Of a stretch of DNA of 64,000 nt, positions 36,080 through 48,756 are shown piece by piece. Every line of letters begins with the position of its first letter. The stretch's first letter is position 1. The notes under the pieces are model-generated. The model saw only the letters and a program-made list of their open reading frames with translations, was not told the origin of the DNA and ran no database searches. Source of the DNA: Silene conica (lineage: Eukaryota; Streptophyta; Magnoliopsida; Caryophyllales; Caryophyllaceae); contig CM055313.2 in assembly GCA_029255685.2 (NCBI GenBank), forward strand, positions 70,658,641-70,722,640. Reading direction: 5' to 3'. The position numbers and the translations under genes were made by a program.

Positions 36080-37415
36080 TTTTATTTACTCCCTCTTAAA
36101 TGAGTTTTTTTTTTTAAAATTCAAATATAATTAGAAAATGTCACAATATAATATTAGGGTCTTGATTTTCGCAACACATTTTAGTCAATCCAGTATACTG
36201 TTGACAATTTTACGCTTTTCATTTTCCTTTTCATTTTCTCTCTCTAGTATTTTTTTCTCCAATATCAAAATGTGTACTGCGAAAAATAATTTATTTTCTC
36301 AGTACATTTTTACTCAATACAGTAAAATGAGTACTGCGAAAATCAATAGCGTAAGTATTATTAGTTTTATTTTATTTTTATTATTTTATTACTTATTTGT
36401 ACCCTATTTTCATGACGAGTAATTTTATAAAAACAATATTTTTTTCTCGTAATGAAATGTTGGCCAGTATCTAACTATCTATGCGTTCGTTTGGGAAATT
36501 TTCCAAACTAATGTCGTCTTGCGTGAAAAAAGTTTAATTATATTTTAGTAATGTACTACCTTGATAATTTTTTTTGAGAAACTGAAATTATTATTTTTAC
36601 GTATTCATTAAACACATACAACGTATGTAGTACGTGCAACATTATATTAAAAAAGGAAAAGAAACAAAAAATAACTGCACTACTTTGAGTAAAACGGAAA
36701 AAAAAAAACTCAAATTAATGAAATACGTTTGTTTAGTACTAATTAACAAAGATTGATGAATTACGTATCTAAACAATTGAAGGACTACGTAGTATTAAGC
36801 AATTTACATACATTATTGATTTGGGTTCTAAATCAATTGAAGTAATACGTAATATTAAGCAATGCAGTTCATTTGGAATTGGTTTCTAAACAAGAAGTAG
36901 TATTAAGCAATTAACATATGTTGATTTGGTTTCTAAATCAATTGAAGTACTACGTAGTATTAAGCATGTCAATTCGTTTCTAAATAATTAACAACGGATC
37001 TTCTTTTCATGTTGATGAACAAACCCTAATTAAAAAAGAAATTATATTATTAAAAAAAACAATCAAATTAATAAGTAATACTGTATAAGATTAATGAATT
37101 AATTACTTGTTCGTCACTTGAATAATCGTTTATAGTTGTAAATTTTTAATGGGGTGGAAGATTGTAAAGGTTCCGATATTAGAGAGAAGGAAGAGAGAAT
37201 TATGTTTAATGTTTTTTTAGGGAAGGGCAACAAATGCAAAATTTGATGTAAAAAGTACTGTATTGAGTAAAAACGTACTGCGAAAATAAATTACGTAATA
37301 TTATTATAACATAATTATAAATATCAAAAGAGGAGTAATTAAAATTTGGTACAATTTGAAAATATTAAACGTATACTAAAAAGAAGAAAAACTAAAATGA
37401 GCCTAAAAAGGAGTT
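36080..37415. repeat. Element with long imperfect inverted ends and internal degenerate tandem repeat
   Basis: The left part (36150-36340) contains attttcgcagtac/ttttactcaatacagta words that recur as reverse complements near 37250-37300. The outer ends resemble actccctcttaaatgag and aatgagcctaaaaaggagt in inverted orientation. The interior holds 3-4 degenerate repeats of about 57-61 bp around tacgtagtattaagcaat (36775-36980). Borders and class are uncertain. Confidence 0.4.
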
Positions 37416-39159
37416 TGGGATTGGCTTGGATTTGGTTGAGCTTGGTTCAAGCTCGGTTTGGTCAAGTTCGAGCCAACCTTTGACCAAGTCTATTGAGAGG
37501 GCTTAGTTAGCCACCTTTGCTTATTTACCAGTCATGACTCATGTACATTTGTTAATAAGGAAAATGATTTAGATGCAACACCCCGATATTTCACAACTTA
37601 TAATTTTTAAAACTTTTAACTTTATTTTCGGAAATTAATTATATTTCAAGTAATTCCGTAATGTATAGTTAAGTTATATGAATATTTCATTTTGAGGCAT
37701 AGTAGTCTTAAAATGTTACTTCTCTTTTAATTGACAAATCCCGAGTCAATCCCGTCTCATTTAGTAAAATCCCGACTCACATCTCATTGTTATTTAAGAA
37801 ACGTTTCCTCATAAAAATTCTATGCCATCGAAGACCCTGCAAAATGTGAAATGGACGGATATGGCGATGCCTTTAGTTTTAGTCTGCAATAGCCCATTTG
37901 CCAATAGCCCAATAGGCCCAACCACTTCAAAATGCAAATTGCCAAATCTGGATAAAATCCGTTTTCCAAAATCTGGATATTCGAATTTTCGGATTCCATA
38001 TTTTCGAATATCAGAAATATTCAAATCGGATATGGATCAGGAAGAAAATTTTAAATTCGGATAACCGATCCGGATTCCTAAACCAGATTGGATATCCAAT
38101 TTTGGTCAACCCTACCACCCATCAAGGGTGGTAAGTATCTAATCTTAACTATATTAAAACAAAATCATTTCAAACAATTTGGTGCAACCACGTCATCCTA
38201 CACCAACATATTATTTGCAATAGTGGTAGAGTCCGTTGAAGAAAAAAACTAATTAAACGAAAAAAAAAGTGGTAGATGCAACCGTAATTTACGTTATTTG
38301 TCATTCCTCAAATTTGGCAATTATTATTTGCATTTTGATTTTTTTATAAGATATGAATAAATCAAATAAAAGTATATTATCAAAATAATAATGAGAATTC
38401 AACGAATAAATAGATAAATTTTGCTTCATCAACTAAATGTCAATTAAGTACAATTTATTGACAATAATACAAAAAATAAAGATAGATACTATATTTTGTT
38501 AAAAAAATGCAACATTATTATGGCAATTATAATGTTTTTTTTTTAATTATACTCTATACTATTTAAATATTGCATAAAAATTGACAAACATCACTATATT
38601 ACTATCAATAAATCACAAGATTCACGACTTTTCAAATCGAAGAAAAGTTTTTGAATAAGACTTGAAATAAATAAAATAATATATGAATCCGATTATGGGC
38701 CAAATATGTTGTGAATATTTTTATGACTCATGAGTTATGAGGGCTATTATTGGGTGAGTTTTTGAGTTACCATTGAACAAAAATGTTATTTTTGAGCGTG
38801 TTTTAGTTAGTTTTTTGGGTCGATTTTTTTTTGCTTTTTTCAAGTTTATATATCCCATATCATAGTAATGGTCGAGATGCAAATCTTCATAAGGTCGTGC
38901 ATTTTACCCGTCATAAAAAGAGAATAAAAATTCATAGACATTCAAGATAACGTTTTTAAATTAATATTTTTATTATTACCTATTGGCGTATATTAGTATT
39001 AAAAAGGCTGTACAAAAACTATATATATGTATATATATATATATATATCATGAATTATATTAGTTTTTTTATTATTAATAATTGTTCTCTCTTTTCATGA
39101 TGAGAGTTTTTTCTCATTTGTTGACGGGCTTTATCTCCCAATACGAGAGTTTCTTGTAG

Positions 39160-39605
39160 ATTTTTTTTGTAAGAAAGATCAGTCCATTAATAAATAGTCA
39201 TACGACATCTACAACATATCTGTAATTTGACTGGATACAACTCGACTAGAATCAAATTAAATTAAATCTTATTCAAAGAAAGATTTGTAAACTTGAATTG
39301 CTTCAAAGCACGTCCTCTATCATATCGCCGCAAACAACTTTTCACAAGAGGATCGTAGGATCTTGGGCCTTGACGAGAGACGATTTCATCTGACCAAATT
39401 GAGTGCAACCAATAAATCGACAACATATATAACACGATATATCGATCTACCCCTACGAAACCGATATTCCGCATCTTCACCATATAAGAAACGACCAAGA
39501 CGGTCTTATCTATATTTCCAATAGAACTAAAACCTATAATAAATAAGACTGAAAAAACTCTGAAAATAGAGACAAACAAACGGATCTCACCAAAATGGAG
39601 ACTTC
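39160..39605 (-). repeat. Retroposon-like dispersed repeat, copy 2
   Basis: Minus-strand copy of the 35318-35745 family. It starts agaagtctccattttggtga and ends atttattaatggactgatct, followed by an A-rich tail (T-run at 39160-39167 on the plus strand). The middle is strongly diverged from copy 1. Confidence 0.5.
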
Positions 39606-40343
39606 TATAAAACCTTATTAAAAGGCTAAGTTAAAACGGCAATTAAAAGCCACGTCAGCAATAAATAAAAGTCACATAAGATTACCAAAAAGCCACCTTG
39701 CACCCTCCAAAATCCACGTCAACAAGCATCCATGTCAAGTTGTCAACAATCAACAGTTAGAATACAAATTCTTATAATTAGATTTTACCAGAATGCCTTC
39801 TTTCCCTCTCCAAACTCCACGTGAAGAACTACACCCCAAATTCATTTCTCTTCTCACCATCAAACTATAAAATCTTATTAAAAGGGTACCTAAAATAATG
39901 TGTCATGACTAATTTTAAATGTGACGTGGCATATTTAAATGTTAATTGATATATTTTTAATGTGACATGGCGAATTGATGTGGCATGAATTATCAATTTA
40001 TTATTAAATGACCTTAATTTAAATTATTTATTTATAAATTAATTTAACTCACTCATTTATAATATTAAAGGATATTATATTATTACTAAAACATTTAATT
40101 TAATTCCACATGTCTTAACATTTAATTTTATTCCATATGGCAATTCATACCCATAAATTTTAATTTATTTTAATTGATTATTTAATTTAATTATTTATAC
40201 TATTCAAATAAAAGGTTAGTTTATCCATTTTATTCCATATGACAATTTCACGCCTCATTACTTTATATTCACTTGTCTTGATTATTTAATTAAATTGAAA
40301 ATGAAACATAAATGTAATAATAATTGACTCTATAACTATATAA

Positions 40344-41558
40344 TCTTATCTATATAATTACAGAAATATTTAGGAAGCCCTGATTGAGCCACGCCATTAA
40401 CCAAATTTTTTTTTTTTTTTTAATTTATCAGGTGGGACCCGCGATTTCTTTGATGAATTTTCTACGCGATAACTGTCTGAAATTCGATATTGCATGCTTG
40501 ACCATCTTATCTTATCTATATAATTACAGAAACATTTAGGAAGCCCTGTTTGATGAGCCACGTCATCAACCCATTTTTTAAAAAAAAAAAAATTATCAGG
40601 TGGGACCCACAATTTCTTTGATGAATTTCCTATGCGATAACTGCCTGATATTCGATATTGCATGCCTGACCATAGTTTTAGAAATATTACGTAACATTTG
40701 CGATATACTTTCGTAAACATTAAATAATGGATACACAAATACAATTTATATATATGAAATTAAATATTATATAATAATATATAAAATAATACAGTTTTAG
40801 GTCATTTGTATCACATTAACTTTAATATTATATACTCAAAAATAAAATATAATAATTTTGAATAACGTCTTTCTAAAACTATTACATAACAATTTATATT
40901 CAATAAATAATTACAATAAACAATATAATAATTAAGACCCGTGGATTTTTGCAATCGAAAAAAATTGAGCAAAGTTAAATAATAATGATACGATAAGAAA
41001 AATGGGATATTGAAATTACCAAAGAAAAGTAGCATAATAGATATACTTAACATTTACAAAAATGCGAGTAATGACGGGTTTTGTGGACAATCATATCTTT
41101 TTTTCCTGATAAGGCAAAAAACTATATTGATCCTCTAGAGTAGGACCAACTATTTCATTATTCAGAATGAGGTAAGTTGAAACCACCGGCTTTCAAACCA
41201 TCTCTAAAGAATTCGACATGTTGACAGTTCTGATTTATGAGTGAGTTGTGAGTCTTGTGACCATGAAAAATGAATATATAATGAAGAAAATTTTGAGATT
41301 TTTGTATAAACATTTACTTATGATTGTATATTGTAATTCTGTTATGATATTTAAAATTTATATAGATCATTGAGTTTTGATATACTTCGAATATAAACTA
41401 TATTGTTAATATTACAATATTTTTAGTATGTCGGTGATATGAAATTATATTACAAATCGAAAATCTTAAATACGGCTAATCATTATTTTAAACATTTTTT
41501 CATAAATAATAATACTTGAAACTGCAATCCCGTGCAATTTGCACGAGATTAAAACTAG
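40344..41558 (+). mobile_element. Non-autonomous Helitron with duplicated 5' end
   Basis: The 5' end TCTTATCTATATAATTACAG at 40344 is preceded by A and repeated 166 bp later at 40510, also after A. The 3' end has the hairpin tcccgtgcaatttgcacgaga, then CTAG (41555-41558) and a host T. The same hairpin occurs in the Helitron at 61964-63054. No rolling-circle helicase is encoded. Confidence 0.65.
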
Positions 41559-44499
41559 TTAAATATAATTTAAAAAACAAGTTAAAATATTTACCATCAT
41601 TCACATATCATATTTTTTATTTCATAAGACAACTTCTTAAACCACTCTCATGCAAAATATATATTTTCAAAAAGAAATAAAATAATAGTAATAATAATTA
41701 AGAAAACTTTTTACATTTTATTTATTCTTCCTGCATATTTATGTCGATATTGAATTTCACAATAATGAGAAAATTAATAAATATAAATTTATCTATAAAT
41801 CTAATTAAAATGTAAGCAAACTTTTTGTTATCATCCACATGACACCCACATGTCATATTTTAATTTTACGAGATAAAATCTTAAATTAATCTCATGTAAT
41901 GTGGATTTTGTAGAAAGAATTAAAAAATAACAATAACCTTATCTATCTATAAATCTAATTAAAAGGCAAATCAAACTCTATATTATTATCCACAAGTCAT
42001 ATTTTAATTTCATAACATAATATCTGAAACCATTCTCATATAAAGTCGATTTTGTAAAAAAAAAAAATAATAATAACAACAAGTAAACAAACCTTATACA
42101 TTCCATTTTTTCATTGGCCCATATTCATGTCTATATTAATTTCATAATAATAATAAAATAATGTTCAAAAGTCATCAATGTTAATTGATATTTACGCCTA
42201 TATTAAATTTGATAATATTTAAAAAGAGGATGTTCAAAAGTCATAAAACACATCATCAACTATTTATATATTTTTTTGGAAGGCAAAATTTGTAAGTCAA
42301 TTTTTGTTGTTGTTTTTTTGGTTACTAGAATTATATGTGTCACTAATTTTTCTTATCTTTCTATTCACATCAAGTTAATTGTATTAAGGTATTAAATTAT
42401 TAACTAATTTGTTTATGTTTTATGTAGTTTACATTGAGTTAATTTGTTCATCAGATTTCAACTTGATCATATGTATAATGTATTTGTCGTGTTCTCATTT
42501 AGGGGTTATATCAAGATTGGTGACTCTTTAAAGGTAAATATACTTACATTTTTATGACTTGATTCTCATTCCCTATTTCTATCACTATTTACAAGGAAGT
42601 TACGTTGATAACGATGATATTGCATAAAACAAATTTCACTATTCTTGGTTATTTTGCACTAATTATTGATTTTTTTTTTGTTTATACGTATATAGAGAGA
42701 GACGATTCATTGGAAAAACAAGACTATACGGAAAAGTGAAATACTACAATTGCTTAAACAATTATAAATTACAGACTAACTACAAAACGTACGACATCAA
42801 CATGAATGATTAATAATTTATTTTTTCATTTGTATGTTTTATTTTGGTATTTGTTGTTTTCCCCATCATTTTGTCTTTGAAAAGATAACACTCTTCACCC
42901 ACTACAACAATATGGTACTTGCGCCACGATTTATGTCACGGGAATTCTTAATTCGTGACCTAAATTTGCTTAGCCACGGGAAAAAAAGTCCCCTTGCTTC
43001 AAAATTAATTGGTAAAAAAATTTATGTCACGGGAAAATATATCCGTGGCAAATAATTGTTTTTAGTCACGAATTAAGCTAATGACCGTGACTAACAAATG
43101 TGTTTAGTCACGCATTAAGTCACGCCCGTGGCTAATAATTATTTTTAGTCACAATGTCGTGGCTAATTATGATTTATTGTCACATGTAAGTAACCCGTGA
43201 CTAATTATTGTTCTTAGCCACACTGAATTCTTAACGTGACTAATTATGATTTATTGTCACAGGTAAATTATTCGCGACTATATTGTTCTTAGCCACGCAC
43301 TGAATTCTTTCCGTGACTAATTTACTAGTACAAAAAGGGTTATTGACATCGCTTCGTTAACATCACTTCTTTGTAGAAACGATATAATTAATAACACTAG
43401 AGTTATTAACATCGGTTTTTCATATAAAACGATGTTACATATTTTATTTTTATTATTTACATCAGTTATATCATCGATTATTTGAAAAACGATGTTAATA
43501 TTACGTTGCATCAGTTTTAGTGAAATCGATGTCAATTTATTGAGATGATATTTCCTTGCATCGTTTTACAACTGATGTGACAAATCTATTGTTACCCGAC
43601 AATCAAGTAATACCTAAACTGACCCTTCAATTACCTCATTCGCATAATTTCACAGAAACCCCAAGTTTCCCACAATCCCTTAGCTTGCTACCTCATCGTC
43701 GCTCTCCTCTTCACACAGGCCATTCACCCCACCGTTAGGCTTTAACGCCAACTTCTGTATGACACTGTCTTGCTCGCTATCCTTCATCGCTCGATCGATC
43801 GATCTCCTACTTCGACGCGCCGCTATATGAATTGATTAAGGTATTATCAGAATTTTTCTTATTATTTCTCCATTATATTTAGTGTTGCGTTATTGTTTGA
43901 ATGACAATTCAATAATTGAAGTATGGTCTTATTGTATATCCATCAGATTTGTTTCTCCATTACCGTTGTTTTGTCTCTAATGATCGGCCGATAGAAGTAC
44001 TTGTTTGGCCAGTTTACGAAGTCAGGCTAATAACTTGATATTTTGTTAACTGTGATATAAGTGATACCTTAAATGGCAGTTGCAAAGAATTCTTCGTAAA
44101 TGGTAGTTTGAACATCGATTCAACGAAAATATTGCTTAATAATTGAAAGCAGTTGCAGTTGTACGGGCTTTCTAGTTTAGTATTGTTGACATTAAGACGA
44201 GCTTTTACTCAATGGCTTATCAAATTATGGTACAAAACACAGTCAGTAAATAACAGGCTTCCTATGCGCTTGTATGATTCTTATTTGTAACTTTCTTACG
44301 ACTTGACATCCATTTGACTTTCGTGTTCTCTGTTTGTAGAGGAGCTTGTAACAGGCTTATCTCGAGTCTAATGGGAGAAGTTAGATGTGAGCATTCATAC
44401 TAGTAGGATGAAGCAGGTTTTCTGGTCATAGCATCATCTAGGTCTCACTCGTCATTTTTTTGTATTTGGTTTCATGTCTGCTGAAGCTTAGTTGTCTTC

Positions 44500-44880
44500 A
44501 TCATAGCCCTGATTCTCATGATTATCTCATGCTTTAACTCTGCAATCTCCTTCCCAGGCAGCCTCAAGTATACCTCGTACAGAGCTCTTTTGCGGATTCG
44601 CCATACTTTATAATTATAGGCAACAAGAGACATACTCAAAATTTTGGTCTACACAGTAGCACCATGAACCTGATCATTCTGATCATTCTCCACAGGGAAC
44701 TTTCCTCCAATCCATTTCTCTATATGCTGACGAATTTTGCTACTGTACTTGCATTGAACTGTCAGATATTGGACATTCTCAGTCTTAGTCCCATACTAGC
44801 TGGCAGCATCATTACAATAGCCAAATCTCATAAGTTTATCCTTCGTATTCAAACCTTCGTGCATCACGAGCCAGTGGATA
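44500..44880 (-). pseudogene. Fragment of a LINE reverse-transcriptase zinc-binding region
   Basis: On the minus strand HWLVMHEGLNTKDKLMRFGY, then CNDA and TENVQYLTVQC resemble the zf-RVT domain at the end of plant LINE ORF2. Stops interrupt the frame. It lies inside the CACTA element. Confidence 0.6.
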
Positions 44881-45161
44881 ACTGAGTGCTTGGGTACACT
44901 CCAGCTATTCCATCTCTTTTGTTATGCCTTTTGCTTTGTAATTTATTATGGTTGAGTTGAAAAAAATTTAGGTTACGGTGGATAGAAAGCTACTCATGCT
45001 TTTACCCCGTCCATTTGGTGGATCATATCAAATAATATCTGAAATAGATAAATGCTTAAGCGGCTATTGCTTTCGTCAAGTCCATGGTTGCCAGAGTCCC
45101 AGTCATTAAAGGGAGGCCATTGAGGCCTTGAGATTCTTCTTATTATTTTGGTGCTGTGCAG

Positions 45162-46728
45162 GTGTTAACTATGATTATTGATGTTGGAACCAACAATGAA
45201 AAGCTTCTCAAGGATCCCTTGTGTAAGAATATTATTAATATGCCGAAGTTGACTTTTGTGGCTTTGAATGCATTTCCTGTAAAATTTCAAGTGCTTTGCT
45301 TTTCGCTTGATGTACTTTGGCATCTGGTGTAGGCTACATTTCTGGTATGAGTGCTTTTACACGAAAATTGAAATTTTAGCCAATTGAACTTTTAGGATTT
45401 AGTTGTTAATGATCCTTATTCCTTGGTAGTGTATAATTTTTTTGTACTGTCATTTCAACTTACAAGCGGACTTTGGTTAACTTGACTTTTCTTTTAGTTC
45501 TACAACTTCGTTTGTGCTTTTGATGAGTAGTTTGATGGAGTCATGTAGGTAATATTGTTCTCAAGATTGTTGAGTGCATGTTTCTGTTGGTCTGTATGAA
45601 TGTGTAGTGTTGCTGTTCACTACATCACATTTGTGAGTAGTTCCTCTGTGACTCTGTGAGACCTGATGCAGTAGGTTGCATTTGTAAAGATTTGTTGTCT
45701 CCTAAAGTTAGATATCATCACATATCATCTTAGAGACATCTTTTTCTTGTGTTAAGAACTCCCCCGAAAGCCGAAAATGCACACACATCAAGGATGGTGA
45801 ATCTTTGAGAACTGCAATTGAAAGACGGAAACTGAAACAACATAATCAATAACAAAAGCCACATTCAAAGGCTTATCATGTATTTCTTTCAGGTGGAAAG
45901 AAATCTTCATTCAAAAAGAACAGGAATTCAAAGATGTTTTACCAAATAAGCTTCTCTTTTCCCTTCTACTTAATACGTGAAATTTCTGTTGAACAAGATT
46001 TGAGTCTATAATCTCTCTTACAGCCCTTTTTTCGGAAATAAGTACATCATTAAAGTAGTATATGTTTCTTGGATTCTTTTGCCAATGCTTGGATAACATA
46101 GATTAAGTCACAGATATAGGGATTAAATAAGGAAATTACTTGTATAAAACAATTAATTACACAACGATTAGTTTAAAACCGGTAGTTAATAGATTTGAGC
46201 ATTCCTAAGGAAACTACTTATGGTACCTTTTATTTATTGGTTTCCCATGAGACTTTCCCATTAAATAATATGAAAATATCAGTTCACCCAGCAAATTATC
46301 GCCATTATTCTATATGGCGTTAGATAAAGGGAAGTGATGTAATGGTGGCCTAGGATTCCATTAGTGACTTGGGTAACATAACATAACCGGAGCATTGGTG
46401 TACCATGAAAAATGTACCATCACTCTGCTCTGTCTATGTCTCTTATAGAAAATGATCCAGATGTAGCTTTCCGTCATGGGAGATAAGCTCCGCCCCACCC
46501 TTAATGTAGGTTAAGAATAATGCGCCCGTACTTCTGAAATAAAATTGATCAAAGAAAGGTTGCATTGTTTATATCTTAAGTTGCAGATGTCGGATTGCAT
46601 GTTTAACATTTTATACTTCTATCTGCAGATTTGGGATTGTAGGAGCGTCGTCTTCAAGGTGAGGAGTATCTTGCCGTTATAGATGTATTTATGGAGGCTC
46701 TTTTTACTCGTTGGACTCATGTTATTGA
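45162..46728 (+). pseudogene. NAD-malic enzyme gene fragment (two exons) inside CACTA
   Basis: Exon A (45162-45222, after a CAG acceptor and before GTAAG) encodes VLTMIIDVGTNNEKLLKDPL, the conserved NAD-malic enzyme motif. Exon B starts after an AG acceptor at 46629 and runs to about 46728. It encodes YLGL, a stop, then ERRLQGEEYLAVIDVFMEAL and FTRWTHVI, which directly follows exon A in the enzyme. The phase-1 junction (T plus AT) reconstructs a Tyr codon, so order, phase and intron are preserved. A Gln codon has become TAG, and no upstream or downstream exons are visible, so it cannot encode enzyme. The intact enzyme decarboxylates malate to pyruvate in mitochondria. Confidence 0.85.
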
Positions 46729-48756
46729 TTAAAGATTTGTTTAGTTTAAATATATTATGGACTTATTAGTTGTTATGGGTTACAGGTCTTGGATATGTAA
46801 TTTTTCTTGGTCCCTCAATGTTGATTCCGTTGAGTAGTCGAGTAATTGCATTTTGGTCATACGTTGTAAAGCTTTTGGGACTTGTTGCGTGAGTCAGTGA
46901 GTACCCTCTTTGATTTGCAGGCTTTATGGAAGCGAGACTTACGAACAAGTAACTGTAAATGTGGTGGTTGAATGTCTATCTATTGTCTTTTTTTTGCTGA
47001 GATTCTGATATGGACAAACTGAGGTAGATATGATACTTTGCATAGTAAGATATATAGGATATCATGCTACACATATATACTCCCTCTAATCTATGTTAAT
47101 TTGACTTATGTTAAGGTTAGACATAATACTGTGAGACGTCTGTGATACAGAAATGTGATATTCGGGATTCATATACCAGTAATCTGTTGAAAACGCAGCA
47201 TCCATAATTTTTCGCCTGTTATGTTCCAGGTTTCCTGGTTAGTCTTCCTTCACCAGAGCTTACCAATTCAGCTTTTTTATTTGGTTTCTCTTTCGTTATG
47301 TGGTCGATGTTTCTTTTCTTATACTAGAATTTTGGTCTTGTTTTTGTATCATTTAGTTTTATATGTCTGGATACCTTGTTGAAGAGGATCGATCATATAG
47401 GGATTCTTCCTTATAACTACTACTTAAATCTAGTAGTCTGTTTTCTTACGGACTTTGATAAACACCATTTGCTATGTCTGGAAGCACGGATTATCTAAGA
47501 GAGCGTAGGGGGGGAGGTGAAGACTAATTAGAAGCATTCTCTCTGAACAAGAGGGATATGATATGATTAAGATTTAAATTAAGATGGAGCAAGTTGATTC
47601 CTTAGTTGCCGTATGAGACTTTTTCTAATCTTTTTCACGAGCTGTACTTTAGTTTCTGTTTCACATCTTCCAAACCCCATTTGTCTATATGATAAGCGGT
47701 TGTGACTTCTTTTGCGTTACACCTGACGGAAGCAATATCCTTCACATAACTCTTAAATACGTAAATCCTGAAACAGTTTCTATATAATGTTCCGTCTGAT
47801 TTCAGGTGCCTCGGATTTTCCATGATTCGCTTCTGATTGGCTTGTTTAATTTTCTTATCATTGTGACACTGTCCAATGCAGTTGTGCCGCCGCCATCGCA
47901 GGTTAGTATATTTGATCCCTTGAACACTGACAATATCTTGTTTGCGCATGCAATGCAATGTTCTCCTTGTTTTCAGATTTAACATAGTTGTTTGGTTTAA
48001 TTCTACAGCAATTAATGGAATGAACTATGGAGAGTGGAGTATGACTTGCTAAGGAGGCAAAGGAGGAATTTCGCCACTGTCTGTTTTGGATTAATTTATG
48101 AAGTTGGAAAGGATAATCTTACGGCTAAGTACGAATTTGAGAGTGGAGTCGATGAAATATTATTTTTGTTGATACATTGGTTGGTTAAAGTTCGTTTGGT
48201 AATTGACTTGAATTGGAATAATCGGTTAATTGTATAAAGATTATCGTTGTTAGGATTAATATATTGGGCAACGATATTGTAATTTATTTATTTTTATAAA
48301 AAATAAAGTTATAGGCATCGGTTTTTTGGATATATGATGCCCATGGTCTTGAATAGAAATCAGATTTTTTAAAATATCTGTTTCGTGACTAGTATCTTTA
48401 GCCACAATAAATTTTGTGGCGGTCAATATTTAGCCACGAGAGTTTCTCTTTTGTCACGTTATTATTTCGTGGCCAATAGTATTTAGCCACGATTTTTTTT
48501 AATTTGGCCATAATATTAACTTGTGACTAAAACAATTTTAGCCACGGGAAAATTGTTTAGCCACGCCATTTTAGTCACGGGAAATTTCGTGGCAAAGTTG
48601 CTAATTTTAGCCACGTTGCAGTTTTTCCCGTGGCTAAAATTTTGCCACGGCCACTTGGGTAACGACTGATTTCCCGTGGCAAAACTGTATAGTCACGGGA
48701 ATTTAGCACTTGCGCCACGTTTTTAAACGTGACGCAAGTGCCATTTTGTTGTAGTG

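Larger units (their letters stand above)
38138..42880. repeat. Block of Helitron-like ends
   Basis: AT-rich DNA with repeated Helitron 5'-type starts: CTTAACTATATTAAAAC near 38144, CCTTATTAAAAGG near 39613, TCTTATTAAAAGGG near 39873, and TCTATAAATCTAATTAAAA near 41793 and 41948. Several are followed within 60 bp by CCACGTCA-type words. No coding region is recognised. The best-defined member is listed separately (40344-41558). Confidence 0.45.
43321..48394. mobile_element. Possible second CACTA-like element nested inside the first
   Basis: ACTAGTACAAAAAGGGTTAT at 43323 resembles the CACTAGTAnAAAA terminus of another CACTA family. It is followed by a different subterminal repeat set (acatcggtttt / aaacgatgt, 43345-43580). 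On the right a short matching remnant (gcatcggttttttgg, 48316) precedes ACTAGT at 48389. The right border is poorly defined. Confidence 0.4.
42900..48756. mobile_element. CACTA (En/Spm-type) transposon, non-autonomous, 5.86 kb
   Basis: The ends are CACTACAACAATATGGTACT and, inverted, CACTACAACAAAATGGCACT, flanked by the three-base duplication ACC (42897-42899 and 48757-48759). Both subterminal regions (about 42924-43316 and 48380-48740) are dense in tagccacg/cgtggcta words in both orientations, the usual transposase-binding arrangement. No transposase ORF remains. The interior carries host gene fragments and possibly a second CACTA element. Confidence 0.92.

Noticed and set aside
36138-36422. 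94-codon frame in the inverted-repeat element
   Set aside because: Phe/Ser-rich low-complexity translation of AT-rich DNA.
35930-37510. cgagctcgag and ttcgagccaacc words as terminal repeats of one larger element
   Set aside because: The words are in a mixed orientation and do not align well enough to define element ends.
40811-41053. 80-codon minus-strand frame inside a Helitron
   Set aside because: AT-rich translation without a helicase or replication-initiator motif.
47635-47985. 116-codon minus-strand frame inside the CACTA element
   Set aside because: No domain, no conserved motif and no supporting splice context; probably chance or a captured intron.
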